NCBI RefSeq assembly: GCF_003584135.1
Contig: NZ_QXFI01000026.1
Span: 434,001 to 498,000 of the forward strand
DNA: 64,000 bases
From: Flagellimonas pelagia
GTDB lineage: Bacteria; Bacteroidota; Bacteroidia; Flavobacteriales; Flavobacteriaceae
Direction: 5' to 3'
The translations under genes and the position numbers were made by a program. The notes below the pieces were generated by a model. The model ran no database searches. It had not been told where the DNA came from and saw only the letters and a program-made list of their open reading frames with translations. Of the stretch, positions 16,404 through 25,334 are shown one piece after another (the first letter of the stretch is position 1; every line of letters starts with the position of its first letter).

Positions 16404-17903
16404 TTATTGTTTCCAAAAAGGATATTTAGTAAAAGCATCATTAATTGAACTTGGAGGAACATTATCTCCGTTGGTAGAATACTCTGATGTGGGATAAAGC
16501 AACCTTACTGGGCGAACCCCGTCGGAATCATCAGGTGTTGGAAGATTATTGGGAAACCCGGTACGAACCCATTCCATCCATGATTCAATGGAGGACGTTC
16601 CATTTAAAGCAATCCATTTTTGAACAATTATTGCTTGTATTTTATCGGTGGATGCATTCCAGCTTACATTAGGTATATCTTGGTTATAGTAATCACTAGG
16701 GTTTTCGACTACGCCTAAATAATCAAATGAAGCCGTAATTGCTTTTTCGTAAAGGTCTTGTGCTTCACCTGATCCACCGGGGAGGTAACCTCTTACAATG
16801 GCTTCAGCCTGCAAGAATAGAGCTTCGCTCAGCAACATGATGGGCTGGTCTTGATCGAAGCTTTTCAATAGACCTACACCAATTTTGGAAAGGTCTCCTG
16901 AAGTAAATCCTTCTCCAGGCAATGCAGTAGATTGCCATACACCTTTAAATTCTCCCCCATTCTCAGATGCTGAATATAGATATCCGATTCTTGGATCGTT
17001 GGTCGTGGTCAAATAGTCAATTGTGTAATCTGATGCAACCGTATAGTCGTGTCTATCTTGCTCAGCATCCGAAGTATTGTAACCAGCGTAGTTCCAAAAT
17101 GGACTTTGCTTGTTGGTGTCTTTGGAGTAGCCAGGGTTGGCAACGACATCTTCTGTTATGAAACCTGCCCCGTTGTTGTTGATTAGATCTAATTGTTGTT
17201 TAATGTAAGCATCTTGCCCTGTATTACTGAGTCTAACCAGCATTCTTAGTTTTATGGTATTGGCAAATTGCACCCATTGTTCCATATTACCGCCAAAAAT
17301 GATGTCACTGCCTTCAGGATTTTCTGCAATTTCTGATAGGTTCAAAGCTTTTTCCGAATAAATGGTCAATGAGTCTATTACACTTTTATATATGGTTTCG
17401 GAGTCATCATACTTTGGTGTTGTATTCTCAGCTCTTTTGTTTGCTTCGGTAAAGGGAACGTCACCATATAGGTCAACCAGATACTGGTATTGAAATCCTT
17501 TAATTACCTGTGCAATTACCTTATAAGCAGTATAGTCAACCGCACCAGTGGGATCTTCATATCCTTGGATATAGGTAAGGTCCTTAAAAATTGAACCATA
17601 AGGCGTGGTAAACACAGAATTGTTAAAGGAGTTTGTAAACTGATACCTGAACAACTGCCCATTGGCAGACCAGTTGGAAGGTGTTGCCCAATTATACATT
17701 ACCATGTTGCCTAAGTAGGTCATGGTTGTACCATTAAGGGAAGCAAATGTGTTCTGTGCGACGGGTAGTGTAAGGCCAGGTGTTGACACTGGCGGATCAT
17801 TTGGATTTTCGTTCACATCAAAAAAACTATCACTACAACTTGTGCCCGTTATTGCCACTAGCAAGATGAAGCCATTTCTTATTGAATTATATATATTTTT
17901 CAT
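16404..17903 (-). CDS. SusD/RagB-family surface lipoprotein
   Basis: The 499-residue protein has a lipobox at GTSC and the post-lipobox FFDVNENPNDPP segment typical of the SusD-like-2 branch. SusD-type features follow: YKVIAQVIKGFQYQYLVDLYGDVPFTEA, helical TPR-like segments and the IESWMEWVRTGFPN segment near the C-terminus. SusD proteins form the lid of the SusC barrel and bind the imported substrate. Only 10 bases separate it from SusC, so they are one operon. Confidence 0.93.
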   Translation of the reverse strand: MKNIYNSIRNGFILLVAITGTSCSDSFFDVNENPNDPPVSTPGLTLPVAQNTFASLNGTTMTYLGNMVMYNWATPSNWSANGQLFRYQFTNSFNNSVFTTPYGSIFKDLTYIQGYEDPTGAVDYTAYKVIAQVIKGFQYQYLVDLYGDVPFTEANKRAENTTPKYDDSETIYKSVIDSLTIYSEKALNLSEIAENPEGSDIIFGGNMEQWVQFANTIKLRMLVRLSNTGQDAYIKQQLDLINNNGAGFITEDVVANPGYSKDTNKQSPFWNYAGYNTSDAEQDRHDYTVASDYTIDYLTTTNDPRIGYLYSASENGGEFKGVWQSTALPGEGFTSGDLSKIGVGLLKSFDQDQPIMLLSEALFLQAEAIVRGYLPGGSGEAQDLYEKAITASFDYLGVVENPSDYYNQDIPNVSWNASTDKIQAIIVQKWIALNGTSSIESWMEWVRTGFPNNLPTPDDSDGVRPVRLLYPTSEYSTNGDNVPPSSINDAFTKYPFWKQ

Positions 17904-17913
17904 GATGATTTTT

Positions 17914-20900
17914 TTAAAATTTAGCGGTTAAGGTCATACCAAACTGTCTTACAGGAGCGGTTTGGTTTTGCGTTCCAAAACCTACAGCATTGCCACTGTT
18001 GTAGTTGAATTCTGGATCGGTATATACGTTGTCGGCAGGTCTCCACATATAAAGGTTCCTCCCGTATATCCCGACATTTAAATCCTGAATGCCCAACTTG
18101 TTGGCCAATTTGTTATCGAAAGCATAGGAAAGGGATACTTCCCGAAGTTTTAATACAGTGGCATCAGTTACATAATTGGATTTAATGTTGTTATAGGTGC
18201 TCCAGAAAGCGTTTCCTCCTCCCGATGTTAATCGATTGGTATTTTCTATGTATCCATCATTTCCATCAGAATAAACGGAATTAGGAAAAACAAATGGCTG
18301 TCTTCCAGAGGTTACACTATGCTTGGTCAAACCTGTGAATTCTAAGGCATCGACCAAGTTGTTATAGAAAACATGCCCAGTGCGATAATCGGCAACGGCA
18401 TACAGTGTAAACCCTTTATAATTTATGGTGTTATTAAGACCAACGATGTAGTCTGGAGTAGTTTTACCCTGTACTACCAGATTACTACTGGGTGTGGGGT
18501 CTCCATCCTCATCTACAATGACTCTTCCAAGGTCATCCCTTTCGTAATCCGTTGTTTTAATTAGAGGATATGGTTGTCCCTTTTGTGCGACGATAACAGC
18601 GCCGTAGGCGATATTGTCGGAATAAGGACCACCAACAACCACCTCATCAACACCTTCCGTAAGTGAAAGTACTTCCGATTTCATCAAGGAATAATTTACA
18701 CCTAAGTTCCAACTGAAATCTTCGCTCTTTAGGATAGTTCCCTTTAAATCGATTTCAACTCCTTGGTTTTGCAATTCGCCTAGGTTGGTATACAGTCTGG
18801 AGGCCCCAGAAGTAGTTGAAACGTCAATAGGGACAATTTGATCTGTGGTATTGGTCTGATACACAGAAAAACTACCTGATAGTCTATCATCTTTAAAAAT
18901 GCCAAATTCAATACCCGCTTCCATTGATTTTGTAAACTCTGGTTTTAAGTTGGGGTCCCTATCGGTGCCGGAAAGAGTAAGGCCAGCGGTTGATCCAAAT
19001 GGAAACCCGGCAGGAGCACTAAAGGTGGTGCTGTTAGAGTATGGCCCAGGATCATTTCCAGTCTTTGAAATACTAAAGCTTGCCTTTAAATATTGAAGGG
19101 TGCCTTTTAATCCTTTAAAGGCATCTGTGGGTACGAAGGAAATACCACCACCTGGGTAAAAGAAGGATCTATTCTCTTTGGAAAGAGATGAAGACCAGTC
19201 ATTTCTCCCCTGTCCGTTCAAAAATAAAAAATCGCCAATGCTTAACGTTATGTCTCCATAAACACCAACTTTTCTATAGTTTTGGGATGTTTCACTTCCT
19301 TGTAGCTCACCTGTACGTGTGGAGACATTATAAAAACCAGGAATAATCAGATTATTTCCTGTTATATCAATGACTTTGTAGTCTGTCATTCTGATATTAT
19401 GACCAAGGTTCGCCTTTACATTTAGTAAATCCGAAAGGTCTTTGTTCGCTGTCACAATAAAATCGCTGTTGAAGCGAGAGCTATTATAAATGTAATCCCT
19501 GGTAGAGGGAGAAAACTCATCAATCCGTGAGTAGGTTACGGGTAACTCGAATGAGTATGATAACCCTCCATGATATTCTTTTAAATCATATGTGTATTTG
19601 GTATAGCCGACTCTTACTAAAGCTGAAAGCCAGTCGGTAAATTTGTAATTGGCATCACTGATGAAAATCATCTCAGTATTATTATACTTATTCCTTTGGG
19701 TATCTATAATGAACCAAGGATTTTCATAAAATGCATAATACGATACTTCATTCCTGGTAAATTCTCCAGTCCTCCAGTTTTTCATTTGATTAATGGGTAT
19801 GTGGAGAGGAGTGTTTAAAAGATACCAGTATAATGGTCTAGCTTGATGGCCACCAACTCCAACAGTATTTGAATGCGACCGATAAAAAGATATGTTTGAA
19901 CTTACCTGCAAATTGCCAAAATCATACATTCCTTTTGCCCTTGCATTGGTTCGGTTGAACTTATCTTGCGGAACTGTACCCTCAATATTGGAGTGGTCAA
20001 TGGAAAATAGAAAATTTGATTTTTCATTACCTCCTGAAAATTCAAAACCATTCCTGATAAGACTACCCGTTTGGAAAAAGGATTTATGATTGCCTGGAAT
20101 TGGACTATAAGGAACCTTCCAAACCCTACCATCTTCATATTGTTCGCTTGCATCTACAAGACTTCCATCATAGCGTGGTCCCCAAGCAACATTTTCCAAT
20201 GGTCTTATGGTGCCATCAGGGAACCCACCAACACCAAATTCATCCTGCAGTTCAGGTAAAAATGAAATGTTATCCAATTGAGCGGTTGATGTGAAAGTTA
20301 TGGATGCTTTTCCAGTTCCAGATTTAGTGGTAATGATTACAACACCATTAGCGGCATCCGATCCATATAGAGCGGAGGCATTACCGCCTTTAAGTATTGA
20401 AATTTCTTTGATGTCATCGGAATTCAATCGGTCTAGTGCATTTCTGTCAGCAGGGAAACCATCAATTACAATTAATGCTTGGTTGTTCCCCAAAAGGGAT
20501 CTATTGCCCCTAAGCACAATTCTCGTAGATGGGTTCACGCCGTTGCTGATGGTATTTATCTGCATGCCCGAAACCTTTCCTGCCAAAGCGGTCACAGTGT
20601 TTACAGCCCTAGTTTTCGTTAAGGCAGAATTGTCAACAGATGCAACCGAATAGGATAATTCACGTGGTTTGCGTTTAATGCCAAGGGCGGTTACCACCAC
20701 TTCCTCCAAAGCCTGCGCATCCTCTTCCATGGACACATTGATGACGGCGGAAGCCCCAACTTTTCTTTCCACTGTCTTCTGTCCGATATAACTAAAGCGC
20801 AAGGTGTTACCAACGCTTGCCATGATGGAGTAATTACCATCAAAGTCGGTTTGGGTTCCGACAGAGGTTCCGACAACTAAGATGGAAACCCCGGGAAGCG

Positions 20901-21012
20901 GTAGGCCATCCTGGTCGGTCACTGTACCTGAAACATTCTTTTCTTGAGCAAGTGCCGTTTCAAAAACAAAGAGAAACAGCGCAAGCACCATCCAATAATT
21001 TTTCGTTCTCAT
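17914..21012 (-). CDS. SusC/RagA-family TonB-linked outer-membrane transporter
   Basis: The 1032-residue protein has a signal peptide (ending FETALA). A CarboxypepD-regulatory-like domain follows (residues about 25-100, with GTVTDQDGLPLPGVSILVVG), then the TonB-box-like segment ALEEVVVTALG, a plug domain (LRGNRSLLGNNQALIVIDG, ILKGGNASALYGSDAANGVVIITTK) and a 22-strand barrel ending in QFGMTLTAKF. This is the standard SusC layout. The locus has no glycoside hydrolase, peptidase or sulfatase nearby, so the imported substrate cannot be deduced. Confidence 0.95.
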   Translation of the reverse strand: MRTKNYWMVLALFLFVFETALAQEKNVSGTVTDQDGLPLPGVSILVVGTSVGTQTDFDGNYSIMASVGNTLRFSYIGQKTVERKVGASAVINVSMEEDAQALEEVVVTALGIKRKPRELSYSVASVDNSALTKTRAVNTVTALAGKVSGMQINTISNGVNPSTRIVLRGNRSLLGNNQALIVIDGFPADRNALDRLNSDDIKEISILKGGNASALYGSDAANGVVIITTKSGTGKASITFTSTAQLDNISFLPELQDEFGVGGFPDGTIRPLENVAWGPRYDGSLVDASEQYEDGRVWKVPYSPIPGNHKSFFQTGSLIRNGFEFSGGNEKSNFLFSIDHSNIEGTVPQDKFNRTNARAKGMYDFGNLQVSSNISFYRSHSNTVGVGGHQARPLYWYLLNTPLHIPINQMKNWRTGEFTRNEVSYYAFYENPWFIIDTQRNKYNNTEMIFISDANYKFTDWLSALVRVGYTKYTYDLKEYHGGLSYSFELPVTYSRIDEFSPSTRDYIYNSSRFNSDFIVTANKDLSDLLNVKANLGHNIRMTDYKVIDITGNNLIIPGFYNVSTRTGELQGSETSQNYRKVGVYGDITLSIGDFLFLNGQGRNDWSSSLSKENRSFFYPGGGISFVPTDAFKGLKGTLQYLKASFSISKTGNDPGPYSNSTTFSAPAGFPFGSTAGLTLSGTDRDPNLKPEFTKSMEAGIEFGIFKDDRLSGSFSVYQTNTTDQIVPIDVSTTSGASRLYTNLGELQNQGVEIDLKGTILKSEDFSWNLGVNYSLMKSEVLSLTEGVDEVVVGGPYSDNIAYGAVIVAQKGQPYPLIKTTDYERDDLGRVIVDEDGDPTPSSNLVVQGKTTPDYIVGLNNTINYKGFTLYAVADYRTGHVFYNNLVDALEFTGLTKHSVTSGRQPFVFPNSVYSDGNDGYIENTNRLTSGGGNAFWSTYNNIKSNYVTDATVLKLREVSLSYAFDNKLANKLGIQDLNVGIYGRNLYMWRPADNVYTDPEFNYNSGNAVGFGTQNQTAPVRQFGMTLTAKF

Positions 21013-21425
21013 AAAAATTGATTAAAAGTTAGTTAGTGCAATCAGACAAGGCGGGAGATAAAATCTTATTTGTAGGCTAATTCAAATAATCTTCCGAACA
21101 ATGAAAACTAAAATTTGGGAAGAAGTAAGTTTTAGAGCCCCCACCTTGTGGATTGCCGAGCAAAAAAACTAAAAGAATGGACTGACCTTGTTAAGGCTTA
21201 AAAACCTTTACAAGATTCCCGAACGAGATTAACATTAACATATAGATTGTGGGTTCAGTATGGATTTGTGACCGATCGGGGATATTCCAGGCATTGGATT
21301 TATGGGAAACCTCAGTGGCTTATATGTTACTGGAAGTAATGGAGATGTCCTGTTGATTAGATTAAATAGGAAAGTGTTCATCCAATCGTGTTCTCGAGAT
21401 GCCGGAAATCTAATTCAAGGAATTA
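21013..21425 (-). other. Intergenic region upstream of the SusCD operon
   Basis: This 413-base stretch holds no gene I can support. It contains the presumed promoter and leader of the SusC operon, but no exact TAnnTTTG box. There is an imperfect hairpin (CTTGTTAAGG/CCTTTACAAG at 21187-21214, one mismatch) that could be a weak terminator for the AraC gene at 21426-22073. There is also a GC-rich patch with a small CCAC/GTGG dyad near 21140-21170. Confidence 0.4.
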
Positions 21426-22073
21426 CTACGCAGCTCTCATCATGAATTCGGTAGGGGTGGTATGGGTAATCTTTTTAAATGCCTTGTAAAATGAAACTCG
21501 GTTGTTGAAACCGCACTGGTATGCGATGTCCGAAATGGATTCCGACGAATTTTCAAAACCCGCACATAATTTGGCTTTGGCTTCTTCAATCCTGTAGGCA
21601 TTTACAAAATCGTAGAAATTCAGATTAAAGTTCTCATTGATAACCTGTGATGCATGATGTCTGGAAATGTCAAGCAACTCGGCAATATCATCCAATCTAA
21701 GTTCATGTCTCAGGTAGAGCTTTTCTGAGTCCATCAAATGCGCCAATTTATTTTTCAGCTCTAAAGAAAATGACTCGGAGAGGCCAGTCTTCTCATACTT
21801 TTGATGAGTTTTGGATAACGGGAAAATACCATAAGCTTTTATTGATAGCATGTGTATACGTGCCACAAAGGTGTAGATTAGAATGGCATACAATAAAAAG
21901 GAGCCTAGTTGAACAATTTCAAAAACCTTTAAAAATTCATCATCCCTAATGAACCAAATGAACAAAAGGATAATGGTATTGGAGATAAAGGCCATTGCCA
22001 GTAATAATGCCAATTTGTTGGACAGGGGCCTCACTTTTTTGTTGATAAACGGTAGATTGTTCCAAATCGTCAT
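21426..22073 (-). CDS. Short membrane-bound AraC-family regulator
   Basis: The 215-residue protein has two predicted transmembrane helices (LALLLAMAFISNTIILLFIWFI and VFEIVQLGSFLLYAILIYTFVA). It ends in an AraC-type DNA-binding domain (RLDDIAELLDISRHHASQVINENF, then ISDIAYQCGFNNRVSFYKAFKKIT and TPTEF). Related flavobacterial regulators usually have six or more helices before the DNA-binding domain; here an in-frame TAA lies two codons upstream of the ATG, so the missing helices are not in this frame. Position suggests control of SusCD or of the upstream beta-lactamase operon. Confidence 0.8.
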   Translation of the reverse strand: MTIWNNLPFINKKVRPLSNKLALLLAMAFISNTIILLFIWFIRDDEFLKVFEIVQLGSFLLYAILIYTFVARIHMLSIKAYGIFPLSKTHQKYEKTGLSESFSLELKNKLAHLMDSEKLYLRHELRLDDIAELLDISRHHASQVINENFNLNFYDFVNAYRIEEAKAKLCAGFENSSESISDIAYQCGFNNRVSFYKAFKKITHTTPTEFMMRAA

Positions 22074-22193
22074 ACTTTATAATTTACATCTTCAAGTAGA
22101 AAAGTGTAAAAAAGAAGCCTTACATCTGGACCTTAATTGATGAACATCTCCTTTGGGTTTACGGATGATGGATGTCAATTGGTTTTATTTTTC

Positions 22194-22922
22194 CTATTCT
22201 CGAAACAATTCAAGGGTATAATCAAGTAATCCCTTATCCCCATATTGTCCATGGCCGGGCACAATTAGGGAGACATTTGGATATTTTGCTTGGATTCGGG
22301 CCACGGTCTGCGACCACTCTGAGGTATTGGCATCTTCCAGGTTACCTTTACCGGCCCCGACGGATTTTATCAAGCATCCACCGAACATGGTCTGATCTTT
22401 TGGGAAATAACCTATAATGTTATCCACGGTATGTCCCTCCCCCATAAAATCGAGGATGACGGTTTCATGGCCAACTTGCAACTCCAAAGTTTTTGAAAAT
22501 TTATTGGTGGGAATTGCCAACTCCTTATCCTGAACTAATTCTATGGTCTTTTGGTTGGCATAAGAAGGAATATTTCTATCGTGAAAGGATTGAAGACCTC
22601 CCAAGCAATCATCATGGAAATGGGTGGCTACCACAGCTTTTACATGCAAGTCTTTCGATTTTAACCAATTTAAAAGTTCTTCGGAAACTTCATTATTAAC
22701 TGGGGTGTCGAACACAATGGCTTCGCCATCTTGTACCACAATCATCCCATTACAGGCCACTTTGCCAAAGCTTTCGGTTTCCAAATAAGAAACATGCAAG
22801 AAGGCATGTTCCGTGAGAGGTTCAATTTTTAAAGTGGCAGATTCATAGCCATCAATGGGGTTACGAGTTTTGCAGCCAATTACCCAAACCAATACCAAAA
22901 GAAGAAGGTTGACCTGTTTCAT
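22194..22922 (-). CDS. Subclass B1 metallo-beta-lactamase (lipoprotein)
   Basis: The 242-residue protein has a lipobox (WVIGC, Cys17) and the full B1 zinc set. H101, H103 and H164 (THFHDD, GEGHTVDN) form the first site. D105, C183 and H224 (FGGCLIKS, VPGHG) form the second. K186 and N194 match the substrate-binding Lys and Asn of B1 enzymes. The SYANQ and GGC.IK segments and the Cys after D105 recall Bacteroides CcrA, from memory. B1 enzymes hydrolyse penicillins, cephalosporins and carbapenems in the periplasm. It follows the GHMP kinase gene by 10 bases. The C183 ligand argues against glyoxalase II. Confidence 0.88.
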   Translation of the reverse strand: MKQVNLLLLVLVWVIGCKTRNPIDGYESATLKIEPLTEHAFLHVSYLETESFGKVACNGMIVVQDGEAIVFDTPVNNEVSEELLNWLKSKDLHVKAVVATHFHDDCLGGLQSFHDRNIPSYANQKTIELVQDKELAIPTNKFSKTLELQVGHETVILDFMGEGHTVDNIIGYFPKDQTMFGGCLIKSVGAGKGNLEDANTSEWSQTVARIQAKYPNVSLIVPGHGQYGDKGLLDYTLELFRE

Positions 22923-22932
22923 TAAATGAGCG

Positions 22933-23844
22933 TTACAGTATCATTTTCGAATAGGGCAGTATCGTAGGGAATCCTTTGTCATGAAAGTATGCCATGGTAT
23001 TGTCATCGCCGGTAACCATTACAAAATCACCGCCCCATGCCCCCAAACTTTTTATCATTCCGGGATAATCCAAAAACAGTGAGCGCTTTACGGGTGGTAT
23101 GCCAAGGGCTTCGGATAAAACGGTTTCATGTTCCTCCATCAAAATTTCAAATTCCGACAAGTTGGGGCTAGCAATCATTTTTTGGGTCAAGGTAGAAATG
23201 CGTTTGACCAATGCTTCCTTGTCAAAAGAGCGGTTTCTATAGGCCTCTATGGCGTCCTTACTGCTTTGCTTTTGGTTCAGGTGGGCAAAGAACAAGGAAT
23301 CCTTAAAATAAGGGTCGAATTGGACTTCTTTCACTTGGGGTACACCTTTTTTCAATTGATAGGTAAGGGGCGAATTGTGTTGTGCGCAGGCAATATCATA
23401 ACCACTTCCGCCAAAGGCTTTCCGAAGAAGTTCATAGGCATCTACCCGGGCCCATTGGGCCAAATTGTTGATCAAAGTGGATGAGGTGCCCAAGCCCCAT
23501 GACCTTGGAAAACTGAGGTGGGTTTCTACCAAAAACCCATCATGGTCCGACAGAAATAGGGGATTGTCCAATTTAGCCTGTTGGAGCAAAACCGCTAGGG
23601 TTTCGGCAATTTTAGGGTCAGATGTTGAATTGATTTTTAAGTCTTCGATATCGAATTCCGCATGGAACCACTCTTGATCCGATTCATCATAACTTACCCA
23701 TTTTAGTTGGGCAGAGGATGTAGGGGTTGCCTTAAGCGATTGACCATAACTAGTAGGAATGGCAAGTGCCAGTGCCCCATCCAACACGGCGTATTCTCCC
23801 GAGAGCAACAATTTTCCGTTGCTGTAGAATTCTTTTTGCATCAT
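22933..23844 (-). CDS. GYDIA-family GHMP kinase (probable mevalonate-pathway kinase)
   Basis: The 303-residue protein has the GHMP kinase start (SNGKLLLSGEYAVLDGALALAIP), an ATP loop WGLGTSSTLI at residues 116-125, and the GGSGYDIACA motif at 145-154 that names the GYDIA family. Family members are small-molecule kinases related to mevalonate kinase. The gene overlaps the HMG-CoA reductase gene by 4 bases, so a step in converting mevalonate to isopentenyl diphosphate is the best inference; which step is uncertain. Confidence 0.85.
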   Translation of the reverse strand: MMQKEFYSNGKLLLSGEYAVLDGALALAIPTSYGQSLKATPTSSAQLKWVSYDESDQEWFHAEFDIEDLKINSTSDPKIAETLAVLLQQAKLDNPLFLSDHDGFLVETHLSFPRSWGLGTSSTLINNLAQWARVDAYELLRKAFGGSGYDIACAQHNSPLTYQLKKGVPQVKEVQFDPYFKDSLFFAHLNQKQSSKDAIEAYRNRSFDKEALVKRISTLTQKMIASPNLSEFEILMEEHETVLSEALGIPPVKRSLFLDYPGMIKSLGAWGGDFVMVTGDDNTMAYFHDKGFPTILPYSKMIL

Positions 23845-25157
23845 GATCTTTGCAGCTTTTCCAAGGCTTCTTTTACCGAAGCATTGGTTACAGTTTCATG
23901 CTTGAAATAATGGACAAGCTGTGCTTTTTCGCTTTCGGTGGCCCCCATTTGGTTGAGCATGTTGAGCAGGTGCATTTTCATGTGGCCTTTTTGGATTCCC
24001 GTGGTCACCAAACTTTTTACAGCGGCAAAATTCTGTGCCAATCCCGCAACAGCTACAATTTGCATCAATTCCTTGGCTGATGGGTTTTGAAGGATTTCCA
24101 GTGCCAACTTCACCAACGGATGCAAAGAAGTAAGGCCTCCTACAGTACCCAAGGCCAGTGGAATCTCTATCCAAAATTTGAACATGCCATTTTCAATTGA
24201 AGCATGCGTCAAACTGGAATAACTCCCATTTTTAGCGGCATAGGCATGCACCCCGGCTTCCACGGCCCTAAAATCATTTCCAGTGGCGAGCACCACGGCA
24301 TCGATGCCGTTCATGATGCCTTTATTATGGGTTACGGCGCGATAGGGTTCCACGTTGGCAATGTTCACCGCCTGCACAAATTTTTGGGCAAATTCCTCTG
24401 GGGAAATGTCTTTAATGACCAACTTTTCAATTGGGCATTCCACTTCCGCCCTCACCAAGCAATTGGGAACATAATTGGAAAGGATGCTCATGACCACCTC
24501 TATGTTTTTCTCCTCTTCAGAGAAATCAGGATAGCCTTTGGCCTGTTCTTTCAAAGTTTTGGCAAATTGCTCCAAGCACGAATTGATAAAATTGGCACCC
24601 ATGGCATCCAAGGTCTCGAAAGTGCAGTGCAATTGGTAATATCCAGAAATCTTGTCGGTGCAATCCCTTAATTCAATACCATTGATTCCGCCTCCCCGTT
24701 TTTCCATGTTCTGTGTGATGGGGGCAACACTACTCAGCAAATTCGAGTGAATTTTATTGAAAAAATCCTTCAGTTTTTTAGGATTACCTTTGTACATAAA
24801 ATGCACTTGTCCCACTTTTTCGGTTCCCAAAATGGTGGTCTTGAATCCACCTTTGTCCAACCAAAATTTAGCAGCTTTACTGGCGGCGGCCACTACCGAA
24901 CTTTCTTCAATGGCCATGGGTACGGCGTAAAACTCTCCATTGATCAAAAAGTTGGGCGCTACCGCAAATGGCAAGTAATAGTTAGTGAGGGTATTCTCAA
25001 TAAACTCATCATGCAATTTTTGTACTTGGGGATCAGGGTTCCAATAGCGTTCCAACAGTTTTTTGGTGGCTTCGGGATTCGTAGTGCATTGATTGGCAAT
25101 CCAATCTATCTTTTCAGCTTTGGAAAGTTTTGAAAATCCTTCAACTGGCGTCTTCAT
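23841..25157 (-). CDS. mvaA: Class II hydroxymethylglutaryl-CoA reductase
   Basis: The 438-residue protein has class II HMG-CoA reductase motifs: the EESSVVAAASKAAKFW segment with the catalytic Glu, HNKGIMNGIDAVVLATGNDFRAVEAG with the catalytic Lys and Asp, and GHMKMHL with the catalytic His near the C-terminus. Class II enzymes interconvert HMG-CoA and mevalonate; in Bacteroidota using the mevalonate route this works in the biosynthetic direction. It is the first gene of an apparent mvaA-GHMP kinase-beta-lactamase operon. Confidence 0.93.
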   Translation of the reverse strand: MKTPVEGFSKLSKAEKIDWIANQCTTNPEATKKLLERYWNPDPQVQKLHDEFIENTLTNYYLPFAVAPNFLINGEFYAVPMAIEESSVVAAASKAAKFWLDKGGFKTTILGTEKVGQVHFMYKGNPKKLKDFFNKIHSNLLSSVAPITQNMEKRGGGINGIELRDCTDKISGYYQLHCTFETLDAMGANFINSCLEQFAKTLKEQAKGYPDFSEEEKNIEVVMSILSNYVPNCLVRAEVECPIEKLVIKDISPEEFAQKFVQAVNIANVEPYRAVTHNKGIMNGIDAVVLATGNDFRAVEAGVHAYAAKNGSYSSLTHASIENGMFKFWIEIPLALGTVGGLTSLHPLVKLALEILQNPSAKELMQIVAVAGLAQNFAAVKSLVTTGIQKGHMKMHLLNMLNQMGATESEKAQLVHYFKHETVTNASVKEALEKLQRS

Positions 25158-25301
25158 AGTGTTTGGTAAAAGGACTCAAATATAAGGATATTGCCACTTT
25201 GGGCGATTGCCATCAAAATTTTGAACCGATTTTGAGAAATTTAACTCCATGCTTCTTGTTGCAAATGCAACATCAAAGTTTATTTTTCGGATAAATATTA
25301 G

Positions 25302-25309
25302 TAAACTTG
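25302..25309 (+). promoter_or_regulatory. Candidate -7 box for the DPP-IV gene
   Basis: TAAACTTG differs from TAnnTTTG at one base and lies 25 bases before the ATG at 25335. No good -33 box is visible, so this is a weak call. Confidence 0.3.
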
Positions 25310-25334
25310 GAGGTTTTTAAACCATTTTGACCGC

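Noticed and set aside
22194..22922. Glyoxalase II or generic lactamase-fold hydrolase
   Set aside because: The third-position Cys183 in FGGCLIKS, the absence of HxHxDH and the B1-type spacing fit a subclass B1 beta-lactamase better.
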